From assembly GCF_900143515.1 (NCBI RefSeq), contig NZ_FSQT01000002.1:310001-374000 (forward strand): DNA of 64,000 nt. Direction: 5' to 3'. The notes under the pieces are model-generated. The model was given only the letters and a program-made list of their open reading frames with translations. It was not told the origin of the DNA and did no database searches. This DNA comes from Micromonospora cremea. GTDB taxonomy: Bacteria; Actinomycetota; Actinomycetes; Mycobacteriales; Micromonosporaceae. Positions 54,494 through 63,507 of this stretch are shown here, piece after piece; the stretch's first letter is position 1, and the number at the start of each line of letters is the position of its first letter. The position numbers and the translations under genes were made by a program.

Positions 54494-55186
54494 TCAGGCG
54501 ACGTCGCCCGGTGCGACCGCGCCGGTGTCGTCGGGCACCCGCGACGCGGGCACCACGGGTGGGTCGGTCGGCGCCGGTGCGGCCACCGTCCCGGCCTCGT
54601 CGACGGGTGGTGCGGTGGCCGGGGCGGGTGGGTCCGCCGTCCGGGTGGCGACCGACCAGACGTCCCGCTCCGGCGCCGGCTGAGAATCATGCCCGGTACG
54701 GGTGGCATCGCGCCACACGTGGTCGTCGCCAGCCCCGGTGGACCGGTCGGCCGGCGTGGGCTCCGGGACGTCGGCGCCGGCGGCCGGAGCGGGCGCGGGT
54801 CGGGACGGGGTGGGGGGCGCCGACGGGTTGGCCGCAGGCGGCTCCGCCGGGGCGAACGCTCGGAGCAGGCTGGCCACGCCGGCCGCGAGGTCACCGGCGC
54901 CGGTGGCCAGCCGCTCGGCGAATTCCGGACTCGGGTCGCGCAACGCGGCGATGCCCCGACAGACCGGGCAGACGCAGCATTCGGCGGAACCGGTGGCGAA
55001 ACCACCACCGCTGCCGGAGTGCCCGCCGGGGGCGGCACTGTGACCGAGGACACCGGCCAGCATCCCGCCCAGCGGGCCCCACGCGCCGCCCGCCGAGCCG
55101 GCGGAGGCCAGCCGCGCACCCGCGAGCAGGGTGGCGACCAGCCGCTCCGCCTCTTCCCGGGCCGAACCCGGATCCGTTCCGCCCAT
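54494..55186 (-). CDS. Conserved protein with Cys motif and disordered Pro/Ala tail
   Basis: This 230-aa protein starts at ATG 55186 with GAGGAG behind it. It has a helical N-terminal part (REEAERLVATLLAGARLAS) and a short Gly-rich segment, then ECCVCPVCRGIAALRDPSPEF (CCxCPxC, a possible metal or disulphide site), then a helix and a long low-complexity tail. The CPVC motif and the position before an SRPBCC gene recall small actinobacterial DUF5304-like proteins. Function unknown. Confidence 0.7.
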   Translation of the reverse strand: MGGTDPGSAREEAERLVATLLAGARLASAGSAGGAWGPLGGMLAGVLGHSAAPGGHSGSGGGFATGSAECCVCPVCRGIAALRDPSPEFAERLATGAGDLAAGVASLLRAFAPAEPPAANPSAPPTPSRPAPAPAAGADVPEPTPADRSTGAGDDHVWRDATRTGHDSQPAPERDVWSVATRTADPPAPATAPPVDEAGTVAAPAPTDPPVVPASRVPDDTGAVAPGDVA

Positions 55187-55217
55187 GGTCGGCTCCTCTA
55201 CCGTGCCGCCGTACGCG

Positions 55218-55673
55218 TCACTGCGCCGCACCGGGTGCTTCTACCCGGTGCTTGAGCTGCTTCAACGCGGTATCCATGATCATCTTCTCGGCCTTGCGCC
55301 GAAACATGCCGAGCATCCCCACGGAGAGTTCGACCTCCAGGGTGTAGGTCACCGTGGTGCCGCCGTCCGGGTTGCCCACCAGGTCGTACGAACCGCGCTG
55401 GCTCTTCTGCATCTTCGAGGGCGCGACCAGGTGCCACTCGATCCGGGACAGGTCCTCGGCGTACTCGTAGGCGAGCACGTACTCGTCGGCCATCACCCCG
55501 GCGTCGATGGTGAAGCGCACCTGGCTGGCGTAGCCGTCCTCGTACTCCTCGATGACCTCGGCGCGGCGCACCGCCTCGGTCCACTCCGGGTAGCGCGCGA
55601 AGTCGCAGATGACCGCCGTCACCCGATCCGGTGACGCGCCGATGATGATCGACTGGGTGGAGGAGTCCGCCAT
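55218..55673 (-). CDS. SRPBCC-family protein (polyketide cyclase/START-like)
   Basis: This 151-aa helix-grip protein has STQSIIIGASPDRVTAVICD, YPEWTEAVRRAEVIEEYEDG and the long C-terminal helix KAEKMIMDTALKQLKHRVEA. The fold binds hydrophobic ligands. It corresponds to mycobacterial Rv2185c, next to fadD15 in both. It is divergent from the acyl-CoA synthetase (gap 217 bp) and upstream of the Cys-rich protein gene on the same strand. Confidence 0.9.
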   Translation of the reverse strand: MADSSTQSIIIGASPDRVTAVICDFARYPEWTEAVRRAEVIEEYEDGYASQVRFTIDAGVMADEYVLAYEYAEDLSRIEWHLVAPSKMQKSQRGSYDLVGNPDGGTTVTYTLEVELSVGMLGMFRRKAEKMIMDTALKQLKHRVEAPGAAQ

Positions 55674-55890
55674 GGGGGGAGGCTACCCGGCGGACACCGC
55701 CCACGCGCCACGCCGCCCCGCCGCGCCCGGCGGCGGGGCCGGGCACCCCCACCCGGCGCCGTGGGCCAACCACCACGAAATCCCACCGACCATCCTGCTT
55801 GTCCCACCCGACCCAGCCGCCGGGTAGGTTTCGACCAGAGCCGACGCCCACGGCGGCCGGCCCGGCCAGTGCGAGCACGAAGGAGTGCAG

Positions 55891-57705
55891 GTGCGCGAGT
55901 TCTCCGTTCCGCCGATCGTCACCGTTGGCGACGCGGCCAACCTCACCGATCCGGTCTGGGACAACGCCGAGGCCGCGCCGAACGCCGTGCAGTTCGCCCG
56001 TCGCACCCGGGCCGCCGACGGCACCGGCACCGCCTGGGCGGAGGTGACCTGCCGGCAGTTCCGCGACGAGGTGGCGGCGGTTGCCCGCGGGCTGATCGCC
56101 GCCGGCATCCAGCCGGGTGTCCGGGTCGCGCTGATGAGCCGCACCCGCTACGAGTGGACGCTGCTGGACTACGCCATCTGGACGGCCGGGGCGGTCACCG
56201 TGCCGATCTACGAGACCTCCAGTTCCGAGCAGGCCGCCTGGATCCTCGCCGACTCCGGCGCGGTCGCCGTCGTGGTGGAGACCGACGCGCACGCCAGCCT
56301 GGTCGCCGACGTCCGGGACCGGCTGCCCGAGCTGGAGCACGTCTGGCAGATCGACCGTGGCGGGGTCGACGAGCTGGTCACGACCGGCACTGCGGTCGAG
56401 CCGGCCGAGGTGGAACTGCGCCGCAAGGCGGTCCGCGCCGACGACCTGGCCACGATCATCTACACCAGCGGCACCACCGGCCGACCCAAGGGCTGCGTGC
56501 TCACCCACCGCAACATGTACGCCGACATCGCGAACGCGGTGCCGGTGCTGCCGAACCTGTTCCACGCCGGCGCGGCCACCCTGCTCTTCCTGCCGCTGGC
56601 GCACGCCTTCGCCCGGCTGATCCAGATCGGCGTGGTGCAGGCCCGGGCCACCATGGCGCACTGCGCCGACACCAAGAACCTGGTCGCCGAGCTGCAGGAG
56701 TTCCGGCCGACCTTCGTGCTCTCCGTCCCCCGGGTGTTCGAGAAGGTCTACAACGCGGCCAAGCAGAAGGCCGAGGCCGACGGCAAGGGCGGTATCTTCG
56801 CCCGCGCCGAGCAGGTCGCCATCGCGTACAGCGAGGCGCTGGAGACCTCACGCGGGCCCGGCATGGCCCTGCGCGCCCAGCACGCGGTCTTCGACCGGCT
56901 GGTCTACCGCAAGCTGCGTGCCGCGCTCGGCGGCCGGTGCCGGGACGCCATCTCCGGGGGCGCGCCGCTCGGCGCCCGACTCGGTCACTTCTTCCGCGGC
57001 ATCGGCGTGACGGTCCTCGAGGGCTACGGGCTGACCGAGACCTCGCCCGCCGCGGCGGCGAACCTGCCCACCGGCACCCGGATCGGCACCGTCGGCCGTC
57101 CGTTGCCCGGCGTGACCATCCGGATCGACGACGACGGCGAGATCCTGATCTCCGGCGACCTGATCTTCAAGGGCTACTGGCACAACGAGGCGGCGACGGC
57201 CGAGGCGCTCACCGCCGACGGCTGGTTCCGCACCGGCGACCTGGGCCAGCTCGACAACGACGGCTACCTGAGCATCACCGGCCGGAAGAAGGAGCTGATC
57301 GTGACCGCCGGCGGCAAGAACGTCGCCCCGGCGGTGCTGGAGGACCAGGTCCGGGCCCATCCCCTGATCAGCCAGTGCGTCGTGGTCGGCGACCGGCAGC
57401 CGTTCATCGCGGCGCTGGTCACCATCGACGAGGAGGCGTTGCCCGGCTGGCTGGAGTCGGCCGGGCTGCCCGCCGGCACCCGGGTCGAAGAGGTGCGCGA
57501 GCACGAGGGCCTGCGGGCGGAGATCCAGTCCGCGATCGACAGCGCCAACCGGGCCGTCTCCAAGGCCGAGGCGATCAAGGTTTTCCGGGTCCTGCCCCGC
57601 GACTTCACCGAGACCACCGGCGAGCTGACCCCGTCGCTCAAGGTCAAGCGGCAGGTTGTCCACAAGACGTACGCGGCGGAGATCGCCGATATCTACCGGG
57701 GCTGA
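55891..57705 (+). CDS. Long-chain acyl-CoA synthetase (FadD15-like)
   Basis: This 604-aa ANL-superfamily enzyme activates fatty acids to acyl-CoA through an acyl-adenylate. Visible are TIIYTSGTTGRPKGCVLTHR (P-loop), VLEGYGLTETSP, GWFRTGDLGQLDNDGYLSI and GRKKELIVTAGGKNVAP with the C-terminal hinge; the catalytic Lys lies near the end (LTPSLKVKRQ). GTG 55891 gives the familiar beginning MREFSVPPIVTVGDAANL and correct spacing to AAGGAG. The sensor kinase begins 14 nt after its stop, so they share an operon. Confidence 0.93.
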   Translation: MREFSVPPIVTVGDAANLTDPVWDNAEAAPNAVQFARRTRAADGTGTAWAEVTCRQFRDEVAAVARGLIAAGIQPGVRVALMSRTRYEWTLLDYAIWTAGAVTVPIYETSSSEQAAWILADSGAVAVVVETDAHASLVADVRDRLPELEHVWQIDRGGVDELVTTGTAVEPAEVELRRKAVRADDLATIIYTSGTTGRPKGCVLTHRNMYADIANAVPVLPNLFHAGAATLLFLPLAHAFARLIQIGVVQARATMAHCADTKNLVAELQEFRPTFVLSVPRVFEKVYNAAKQKAEADGKGGIFARAEQVAIAYSEALETSRGPGMALRAQHAVFDRLVYRKLRAALGGRCRDAISGGAPLGARLGHFFRGIGVTVLEGYGLTETSPAAAANLPTGTRIGTVGRPLPGVTIRIDDDGEILISGDLIFKGYWHNEAATAEALTADGWFRTGDLGQLDNDGYLSITGRKKELIVTAGGKNVAPAVLEDQVRAHPLISQCVVVGDRQPFIAALVTIDEEALPGWLESAGLPAGTRVEEVREHEGLRAEIQSAIDSANRAVSKAEAIKVFRVLPRDFTETTGELTPSLKVKRQVVHKTYAAEIADIYRG

Positions 57706-57719
57706 CTACCATCCGTCAC

Positions 57720-59411
57720 GTGCCCGCATCGACATCCGCCGCACCACACCCGCATCCCCTCGCCGCGGCCGCCCGCCTGGTGATGCTGGCGCTGGTCGCC
57801 ATCCTGACCCTGTTCGCCACCCGCGACGTCACCCAGCTGTGGTGGATCGCGCTGCTGGCGGTCGCCGGGCTGCCCTCGCTGCTGGCTCCTCAGCACCGGC
57901 TGATCGGGCCGCTGAGCCGGGTGGCCGAGGTGGTGGTGCTGGGGCTGGCCGCGAGCCAGGTGGCCGCGGTCGCGTCGATCGGCGGCACGGTCGACGGGCT
58001 CGGCGCCTCGGCGGTGCTGCCCTACCTGGCGGTGCCGGTGACCGTCACCGCGCTGCGCCGCCGCTTCTCCGAGGGCGCCGCGCTGCTCGCGGTCACCGCC
58101 GCGACGCTGCTGGTCGGCGGGGCGCTCACCGAGGTCGGTGGGGAGCGCCAGCTCGGCCAGCTCGGCTACCTCGCGGTCTGCGCGCAGTGGCTGATCCTGG
58201 CCGCGCTGGGGCTCTACGCCGCCGGCACGCTGCAGAAGGTGATGGCGGTACGCGGTGAGGGCAAGCCCCAGCCGTACGCCGAGGCGACCCGGCTGCTGAC
58301 CCAGCTGCGCACGGTGGCCCGGCAACTGCCCGGGGCGACCCTGGACCCGGGCGGCATCTCCGAGCACCTGCTGGAGGAGTTGCGCACGGTGGCCCGGGCG
58401 GACCGGGGCGCGGTGCTGTCGGCCAGCGGTGGCGGCCGCCTCGTGGTGCTCGCCCAGGCCGGGCTTGACCGGGTGGACTGGGAGACGACGCTGGACGCGG
58501 ACTCGGCGATCGCCGACGCCTGGGCCAGTCAGCAGGCCCAGACCGCCGCGCGGTCGCAGTCCCGCTCGCACCGCGGCGGCGACGTCTCCGCGTTGATCGT
58601 TCCGCTGGTCGCCGGGGTGCGCACGGTGGGGCTGGTGGTGCTGGAGGCGGACGCCGCACAGGCGTACCCGCCACCGGTGGTGTCCCGGGTGACCGCGCTG
58701 ACCCGCCCGGCGGCGCTGCGGCTGGAGGCGGCGCTGCTCTTCGACGAGGTCCGCTCGCTGGCCACCAACGAGGAGCGGCAGCGGCTGGCGCGGGAGATCC
58801 ACGACGGGGTGGCGCAGGAACTGGTGATGGTCGGCTACGGCATCGACAACGCCCTGGCCACCGTCTTCGACGACGCCGACGAGACCGCCGAGGCCCTGCG
58901 TACGCTGCGCGGCGAGGTGACCCGGGTGATCACCGAGTTGCGGCTGAGCCTGTTCGAGCTGCGCAGCGAGGTGGACCGGCAGGGCGGGCTGGCCGCGGCG
59001 ATCGCCGAGTACGCGCGCACCGTGGGCGCCTCCGGCGGGCTGCGGGTGCACCTGTCGCTGGACGAGTCCACCGCGCGGCTGCCGGCGGCCACCGAGGCCG
59101 AGTTGCTGCGCATCGCCCAGGAGGCGGTGACCAACGCGCGCAAGCACGCCGGTGCCTCCAATCTGTGGGTCACGTGCGAGGTGGACCCCCCGTACGCGCA
59201 GATTGAAGTGTCGGATGACGGTCAGGGGATGGCTGACCAGCGCCCCGACGGGCGGTACGGCCTTGCGATCATGGCCGAGAGGGCGGAACGTATCCGGGGC
59301 CGGTTGGAGATCAGGCCCCGGCAACCGAGCGGCACAACCGTGGCGGTGGTTCTCGGCACCTCGCCCCGGCGCGATAACCTGCGCGGTAGCGCAGCAGCAG
59401 AAGGGGAGTAA
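57720..59411 (+). CDS. Sensor histidine kinase (NarL-type, GAF domain)
   Basis: This 563-aa kinase has about six N-terminal membrane helices (residues about 15-175), a GAF-like region (about 200-340) and a HisKA_3 dimerisation domain with LAREIHDGVAQELVMVGYGI (phospho-His). An HATPase domain follows (EAVTNARKHAGA and DDGQGM). GTG 57720 lies 14 nt after the acyl-CoA synthetase stop. The partner regulator follows 7 nt downstream. The signal is unknown; placement with a fatty-acid activating enzyme suggests an envelope or lipid signal. Confidence 0.9.
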   Translation: MPASTSAAPHPHPLAAAARLVMLALVAILTLFATRDVTQLWWIALLAVAGLPSLLAPQHRLIGPLSRVAEVVVLGLAASQVAAVASIGGTVDGLGASAVLPYLAVPVTVTALRRRFSEGAALLAVTAATLLVGGALTEVGGERQLGQLGYLAVCAQWLILAALGLYAAGTLQKVMAVRGEGKPQPYAEATRLLTQLRTVARQLPGATLDPGGISEHLLEELRTVARADRGAVLSASGGGRLVVLAQAGLDRVDWETTLDADSAIADAWASQQAQTAARSQSRSHRGGDVSALIVPLVAGVRTVGLVVLEADAAQAYPPPVVSRVTALTRPAALRLEAALLFDEVRSLATNEERQRLAREIHDGVAQELVMVGYGIDNALATVFDDADETAEALRTLRGEVTRVITELRLSLFELRSEVDRQGGLAAAIAEYARTVGASGGLRVHLSLDESTARLPAATEAELLRIAQEAVTNARKHAGASNLWVTCEVDPPYAQIEVSDDGQGMADQRPDGRYGLAIMAERAERIRGRLEIRPRQPSGTTVAVVLGTSPRRDNLRGSAAAEGE

Positions 59412-59418
59412 CCCGAGG

Positions 59419-60087
59419 ATGACCACCAGTCCGACACCGGCCACCCGCACCAAGGTCCTCCTTGTCGACGACCACGACCTGATTCGCAAGGGCCTACGGC
59501 ACGCCTTTGAGCGCGACCGTCAGTTTGAGGTCGTCGGTGAGGCCGCCACGGCGGCGGAGGGGGTACGCCAGGCCGGTGCGCTTCAGCCGGACGTGGTGAT
59601 CATGGATCTCCGGCTGCCCGACGGCAGCGGCCTCGAGGCCACCCGGGCGCTGCGCAAGTCCAGCGCCTCGATGGGCATCGTCGTGCTGACCATGTACGCC
59701 GGCGACGATCAGCTCTTCGGCGCCCTGGAGGCCGGCGCGAGCGCCTTCGTGCCGAAGACCGCCCCGGCCGACGAGGTGGTGGCCGCCGCGCGGCACGCCG
59801 CCTCCTCGCCGAGCGCGTTCACCGCGGCCGATCTCGCCGAGGCGATGAAGCGCCGGCTCGCCCCGTCCGGTCCGCAGCTCTCCCCCCGGGAGGGTCAGGT
59901 GCTGCGGCTGCTCGCCGACGGGATGAGCGTGGCCGGCATCGCCAAGCAGCTGTTCGTCAGTGAGTCCACGGCCAAGACGCACATCTCCAAGCTGTACGAG
60001 AAGCTCGGTGCGGCCAACCGGGCGCAGGCGCTGATGACCGCGCTCCGGCTCGGCCTGCTCGAGGCGCCGGACGCCCCGAAGTTCTGA
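59419..60087 (+). CDS. NarL/LuxR-type response regulator
   Basis: This 222-aa regulator has a receiver domain (VLLVDDHDLIRKGL, phospho-Asp in VVIMDLRLPDGSG, Lys in FVPKTAP) and a LuxR-type HTH (LSPREGQVLRLLADGMSVAG, then KTHISKLYEKL). It is encoded next to the sensor kinase with a GAGGATG start region. Its targets are unknown. A hairpin terminator follows at 60123-60156. Confidence 0.93.
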   Translation: MTTSPTPATRTKVLLVDDHDLIRKGLRHAFERDRQFEVVGEAATAAEGVRQAGALQPDVVIMDLRLPDGSGLEATRALRKSSASMGIVVLTMYAGDDQLFGALEAGASAFVPKTAPADEVVAAARHAASSPSAFTAADLAEAMKRRLAPSGPQLSPREGQVLRLLADGMSVAGIAKQLFVSESTAKTHISKLYEKLGAANRAQALMTALRLGLLEAPDAPKF

Positions 60088-60122
60088 CCTGCCCCCGCTC
60101 GTCGAGCGGGACGCCGCGGCCG

Positions 60123-60156
60123 AAGGTCCGCGCCAGCTCCGGCCGGCGCGGACTTT
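60123..60156 (+). terminator. Hairpin terminator with short T run
   Basis: GTCCGCGCC (60126-60134) pairs with GGCGCGGAC (60145-60153) around a 10-nt loop. AAG before and TTT after extend the stem and give a short T run. It is 35 nt past the response-regulator stop. A second small palindrome, CCCGCTCG-T-CGAGCGGG, lies between them (about 60094-60110). Confidence 0.65.
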
Positions 60157-60274
60157 CGCGTATCGACCGACGTCGGCGGGAAGCTGGCGGCACGCTATGG
60201 TCTGGCGGGAACGTCGGGGGCACAATACCCGCGCGGGCGACGACGCCCGCGTCGTGGACTCGAGGGGTGAGCGC

Positions 60275-61084
60275 ATGCAGCGGCCGGACTGGGCACCCGA
60301 CACCATCGACATCGAGCGCCCGAGCGTCGCGCGGATGTACGACTACTACCTCGGCGGCTCGCACAACTTCGCGGCCGACCGGGCCGCGGCACAGGCGATG
60401 GTGGCCGCGGTGCCGGAGGCGCCGCTGATGGCCCAGGCCAACCGGGCGTTCCTGCGCCGGGCGGTGCACCACCTCGCCGAGGCCGGGATCCGGCAGTTCC
60501 TGGACATCGGCTCGGGCATTCCGACGGTCGGCAACGTGCATGAGATCGCCCAGCGGCTCGATCCGGAGTCACGGGTGGTCTATGTGGACGTCGACCCGGT
60601 GGCCGTGGCGCACAGCCGCGAGATCCTGGCCGGCAACGACCGCGCGGTGGTGGTGCAGGAGGACCTGCGGCGCCCGGAGAAGATCCTGACCCACCCGGAC
60701 GTGCGCAAACTGCTCGACCTGGACCAGCCGGTGGCCGTGATGATCGTGGCCGTGCTGCACTTCATCTCCGACGACGACCGCCCGGCGGAGCTGCTGCGGA
60801 CCCTGCGCGACGCGCTGGCCCCGGGCAGCTACCTGGTGCTGTCGCAGGCCAGCGACGACGGGCGCAGCCAGGACGAGCGGGCCGAGGCGGAGCGGGTCTA
60901 CCGGCGTACCGACAACCCGCTCTGGGTCCGCAGCCGGGCCGAGTTGACCGCGCTCTTCGACGGGTTCGAGCTTCTCGACCCGGGCGTGGTCTGGGTGCCG
61001 CAGTGGCGGCCGGACAACCCGGAGAGCGCGGAGGACGCCGAGCGTGCGGTCTTCATGGGCGGCGTCGGGCGCCTCGGTGGCTGA
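60275..61084 (+). CDS. S-adenosyl methyltransferase, DUF574 family
   Basis: This 269-aa protein has the actinomycete-specific start with TIDIERPSVARMYDYYLGG, the SAM site FLDIGSGIPTVGNVHEIAQ and VVYVDVDPVAVAHSREIL. Substrates in the family are unknown and copies are numerous in actinomycetes. ATG 60275 follows GAGGGGTGA. Its stop overlaps the GGDEF-EAL start by 8 bp (GTGGCTGA), which couples the two. Confidence 0.9.
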   Translation: MQRPDWAPDTIDIERPSVARMYDYYLGGSHNFAADRAAAQAMVAAVPEAPLMAQANRAFLRRAVHHLAEAGIRQFLDIGSGIPTVGNVHEIAQRLDPESRVVYVDVDPVAVAHSREILAGNDRAVVVQEDLRRPEKILTHPDVRKLLDLDQPVAVMIVAVLHFISDDDRPAELLRTLRDALAPGSYLVLSQASDDGRSQDERAEAERVYRRTDNPLWVRSRAELTALFDGFELLDPGVVWVPQWRPDNPESAEDAERAVFMGGVGRLGG

Positions 61085-62822
61085 GTCGCCCGGGGCGACC
61101 TCCTGCCCGGGCACGTTCGCCAGGGCCTGGGCCAAGGCCGTCTCCGGCACCAGCTATCTGCCGATGACCCAGGCCGAGCTCGAGACCCTGCTGCACCGGC
61201 TCACCGGGCAGCTGGCCGGCGCGCTGCTCGCCGAGCCGTTCGACCTCCGGGCCGGTTATCGGGTGGGCACCGAACTGGTCGCCGCGCACATCGCGTCCGC
61301 GGAGGGGCTGGGCCGTACCGTCGAGGTCATCCAGCTCCGGCTGGTCCGCGACCTGGGGCTGGTGGCCGAGGACGTCGAGGACCGGATGGCACGGCTGCTG
61401 GCCGCCGTGGCGACCGGCTACGCCCGCGCGCTGCGGGACCGGACGCTCGACGAGCAGGAGTCGATCCGCCGGGCCGCCATGATGGCCCGCACGCACGCCG
61501 AGCGGGCGCTGCGGGCCAGCGAGGCGCGGTTCCGGCACCAGGCCACCCACGACCCGCTCACCGGCCTGCCCAACCGGACGCTGTTCACCGAGCGGCTCAC
61601 CGCCGCGCTCAATGAGCCGGGCCGGGGCGCGCGGCGGGTCGGCGTGTGCTTTCTCGACCTGGACCGGTTCAAGGTCGTCAACGACACGCTGGGGCATCAG
61701 GTCGGCGACCGGCTGTTGTCCATAGTGGCCGAGCGTTTGTGTCAGACCGCGGGCGAGCACCTGGTGGCCCGACTCGGTGGAGACGAGTTCGTCATCCTGG
61801 TAGAGAGCAGCGGCGGCACCGACGACATGGTGGCGGTGGCCGAGGCCGCACTGGCCGCCGTCCGGACACCGGCGCTGGTGGACGGGCACGAGCTTCAGGT
61901 CTCGGCGAGCATCGGCATCGTCGAGCGCCAGGTGGCCGGCGCCAACCCCGGTGACCTCATGCGGGCCGCCGACAGCACCCTGCACTGGGCGAAGTCGGCC
62001 GGCGGGGCGCGCTGGGCGCTCTACGACGCCGAGCGCAACCGACGCGAGCTGGCCCGGTACGCGCTCTCCGCGGCCATCCCGGCCGCGTTGGAGCGGGGCG
62101 AGTTCTACCTCGACTACCAGCCGCTGACCTCGCTTCGCGACGGCCGCCTGATCGGCGTGGAGGCGTTGGTCCGCTGGCGTCACCCGGAGCTGGGTGTGCT
62201 GCGGCCGGACAGCTTCATCGGGCTGGCCGAGGAGACCGGGCTGATCGTGCAACTGGGCGGGTGGGTGCTGGCCGAGGCGTGCCGGGAGGCCGAGGCCTGG
62301 TCGGCCGGCGGCACGGCCGCGCCGTTCGTGAGCGTCAACCTGGCGGTCCGGCAGGTGCACCGGCCCGGGCTGGTGCAGGAGGTACGCGCCCTGCTGCGGC
62401 AGACCGGGCTGCCGCCGGAGCGGCTCCAGCTGGAGATCACCGAGAGCACGATGATGAGCACGGCCAAGGAGCCGGTGCGCGCCCTGCGGGTGCTGGCCGA
62501 CCTCGGCGTGCGGATCGCCATCGACGATTTCGGCACCGGCTACAGCAACCTGGCGTACCTGCGGGACCTGCCGGTGACCGAGCTGAAGGTGGCCGGGGAG
62601 TTCGTGGCCGGGCTGCGGTCGCCGTCGGTGGGGCGCACCGACGAGCGGATCCTCGCCTCGCTGGTCTCGCTGGCGCACGCGCTGGACCTGACGGTGACCG
62701 CCGAGGGGGTGGAGACCGCCGGGCAGGCCGAGCGGCTCCGGGCGATCGGCTGTGACGCCGCCCAGGGCTGGCACTTCGGCCGACCGGCCCCCGCCGACCG
62801 GATCCTGGCCCGCATCCGCTGA
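61077..62822 (+). CDS. Cyclic di-GMP synthase/phosphodiesterase (GGDEF-EAL)
   Basis: This 581-aa protein has an N-terminal helical region (residues about 10-140), a GGDEF domain with ARLGGDEFVILVE near residue 232, and an EAL domain with IGVEALVRWRHPELG near 360. Further EAL motifs are LEITESTMMS, IDDFGTGYSNLAYLR and VTAEGVETAGQ. Both active-site sets look intact, so it may make and break c-di-GMP, with direction set by the N-terminal region. There is no membrane segment or PAS domain. It is translated with the upstream methyltransferase. Confidence 0.92.
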   Translation: MAESPGATSCPGTFARAWAKAVSGTSYLPMTQAELETLLHRLTGQLAGALLAEPFDLRAGYRVGTELVAAHIASAEGLGRTVEVIQLRLVRDLGLVAEDVEDRMARLLAAVATGYARALRDRTLDEQESIRRAAMMARTHAERALRASEARFRHQATHDPLTGLPNRTLFTERLTAALNEPGRGARRVGVCFLDLDRFKVVNDTLGHQVGDRLLSIVAERLCQTAGEHLVARLGGDEFVILVESSGGTDDMVAVAEAALAAVRTPALVDGHELQVSASIGIVERQVAGANPGDLMRAADSTLHWAKSAGGARWALYDAERNRRELARYALSAAIPAALERGEFYLDYQPLTSLRDGRLIGVEALVRWRHPELGVLRPDSFIGLAEETGLIVQLGGWVLAEACREAEAWSAGGTAAPFVSVNLAVRQVHRPGLVQEVRALLRQTGLPPERLQLEITESTMMSTAKEPVRALRVLADLGVRIAIDDFGTGYSNLAYLRDLPVTELKVAGEFVAGLRSPSVGRTDERILASLVSLAHALDLTVTAEGVETAGQAERLRAIGCDAAQGWHFGRPAPADRILARIR

Positions 62823-62856
62823 CCCACCCTGCTGACCCGGGGCGCGGAACCAGGGC

Positions 62857-62881
62857 GATGGGTAGACACTGTCTACCCATC
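62857..62881. promoter_or_regulatory. TetR operator 1: perfect 25-bp palindrome
   Basis: GATGGGTAGACA and TGTCTACCCATC flank a central C with perfect symmetry. It lies immediately upstream of the TetR start. Confidence 0.85.
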
Positions 62882-62883
62882 AT

Positions 62884-62900
62884 GGTAGACAATGTCTATG
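62884..62900. promoter_or_regulatory. TetR operator 2
   Basis: GGTAGACA-A-TGTCTATG has perfect TAGACA/TGTCTA arms and a centre 23 bp from that of operator 1. It overlaps the TetR start codons (ATG 62892 and 62898), so repression would block initiation. Confidence 0.8.
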
Positions 62901-63479
62901 AGTACCGAGGCGAGCGTCCGGGCCCGACTGGTGGCCGCCGGGGTGGACCTGGTGCTGCGCGAGGGCCAGTCGGCGGTGTCACTGCGGGAGATCGCCCGCC
63001 GGGCCGGGGTGTCGCACGGCGCGCCGCGCCGCTACTTCCCCACCCACGTCGACCTGCTCTCGGCCATCGCCCGGGAGGGCTTCGCCGACCTCGCCGCCCG
63101 CGTCGAGCAGACACTGCGCGCCGCCGGCCCCGACCCGCGCGCCCGGCTCATCGCGCTCGGCCGGACGTACCTGGACTTCGCGGCGGCACACCGCGGCATG
63201 TTCGAGCTGATGTTCCGGCACGACCTGCTGGCCACCGGCCGGCTACAGCTGCGCGAGACGAGCCTGCCGCTGTTCGCCGTTCTGGCCGACCTGGTTGCTC
63301 AGGTACGCCGGCCGACCGACGCACCGGCCCCGGTGCTGGCCGGCGCGCTCTGGGCCAACCTGCACGGCATCGCCCAGCTCTGGGCCTGGGGCAGCCTGCC
63401 GCTGGCCACGGGCGCCACCGACGACGACGCTCTGCTGCACGCCGCACTCGACGCCCACCTCGGCCCGGCCCCCGACTGA
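62892..63479 (+). CDS. TetR/AcrR-family repressor
   Basis: This 195-aa regulator has an N-terminal HTH (SVRARLVAAGVDLVLREG, LREIARRAGVSHGAPRRYFP) and a C-terminal ligand domain (YLDFAAAHRGMFELMF). ATG 62892 or 62898 lies inside the second operator, with no clear ribosome-binding site, so the mRNA could be leaderless. It almost certainly controls itself and the acyltransferase 28 bp downstream. Confidence 0.9.
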   Translation: MSMSTEASVRARLVAAGVDLVLREGQSAVSLREIARRAGVSHGAPRRYFPTHVDLLSAIAREGFADLAARVEQTLRAAGPDPRARLIALGRTYLDFAAAHRGMFELMFRHDLLATGRLQLRETSLPLFAVLADLVAQVRRPTDAPAPVLAGALWANLHGIAQLWAWGSLPLATGATDDDALLHAALDAHLGPAPD

Positions 63480-63507
63480 ACCATCCACCCCCGCACCCGG
63501 AGGACAC

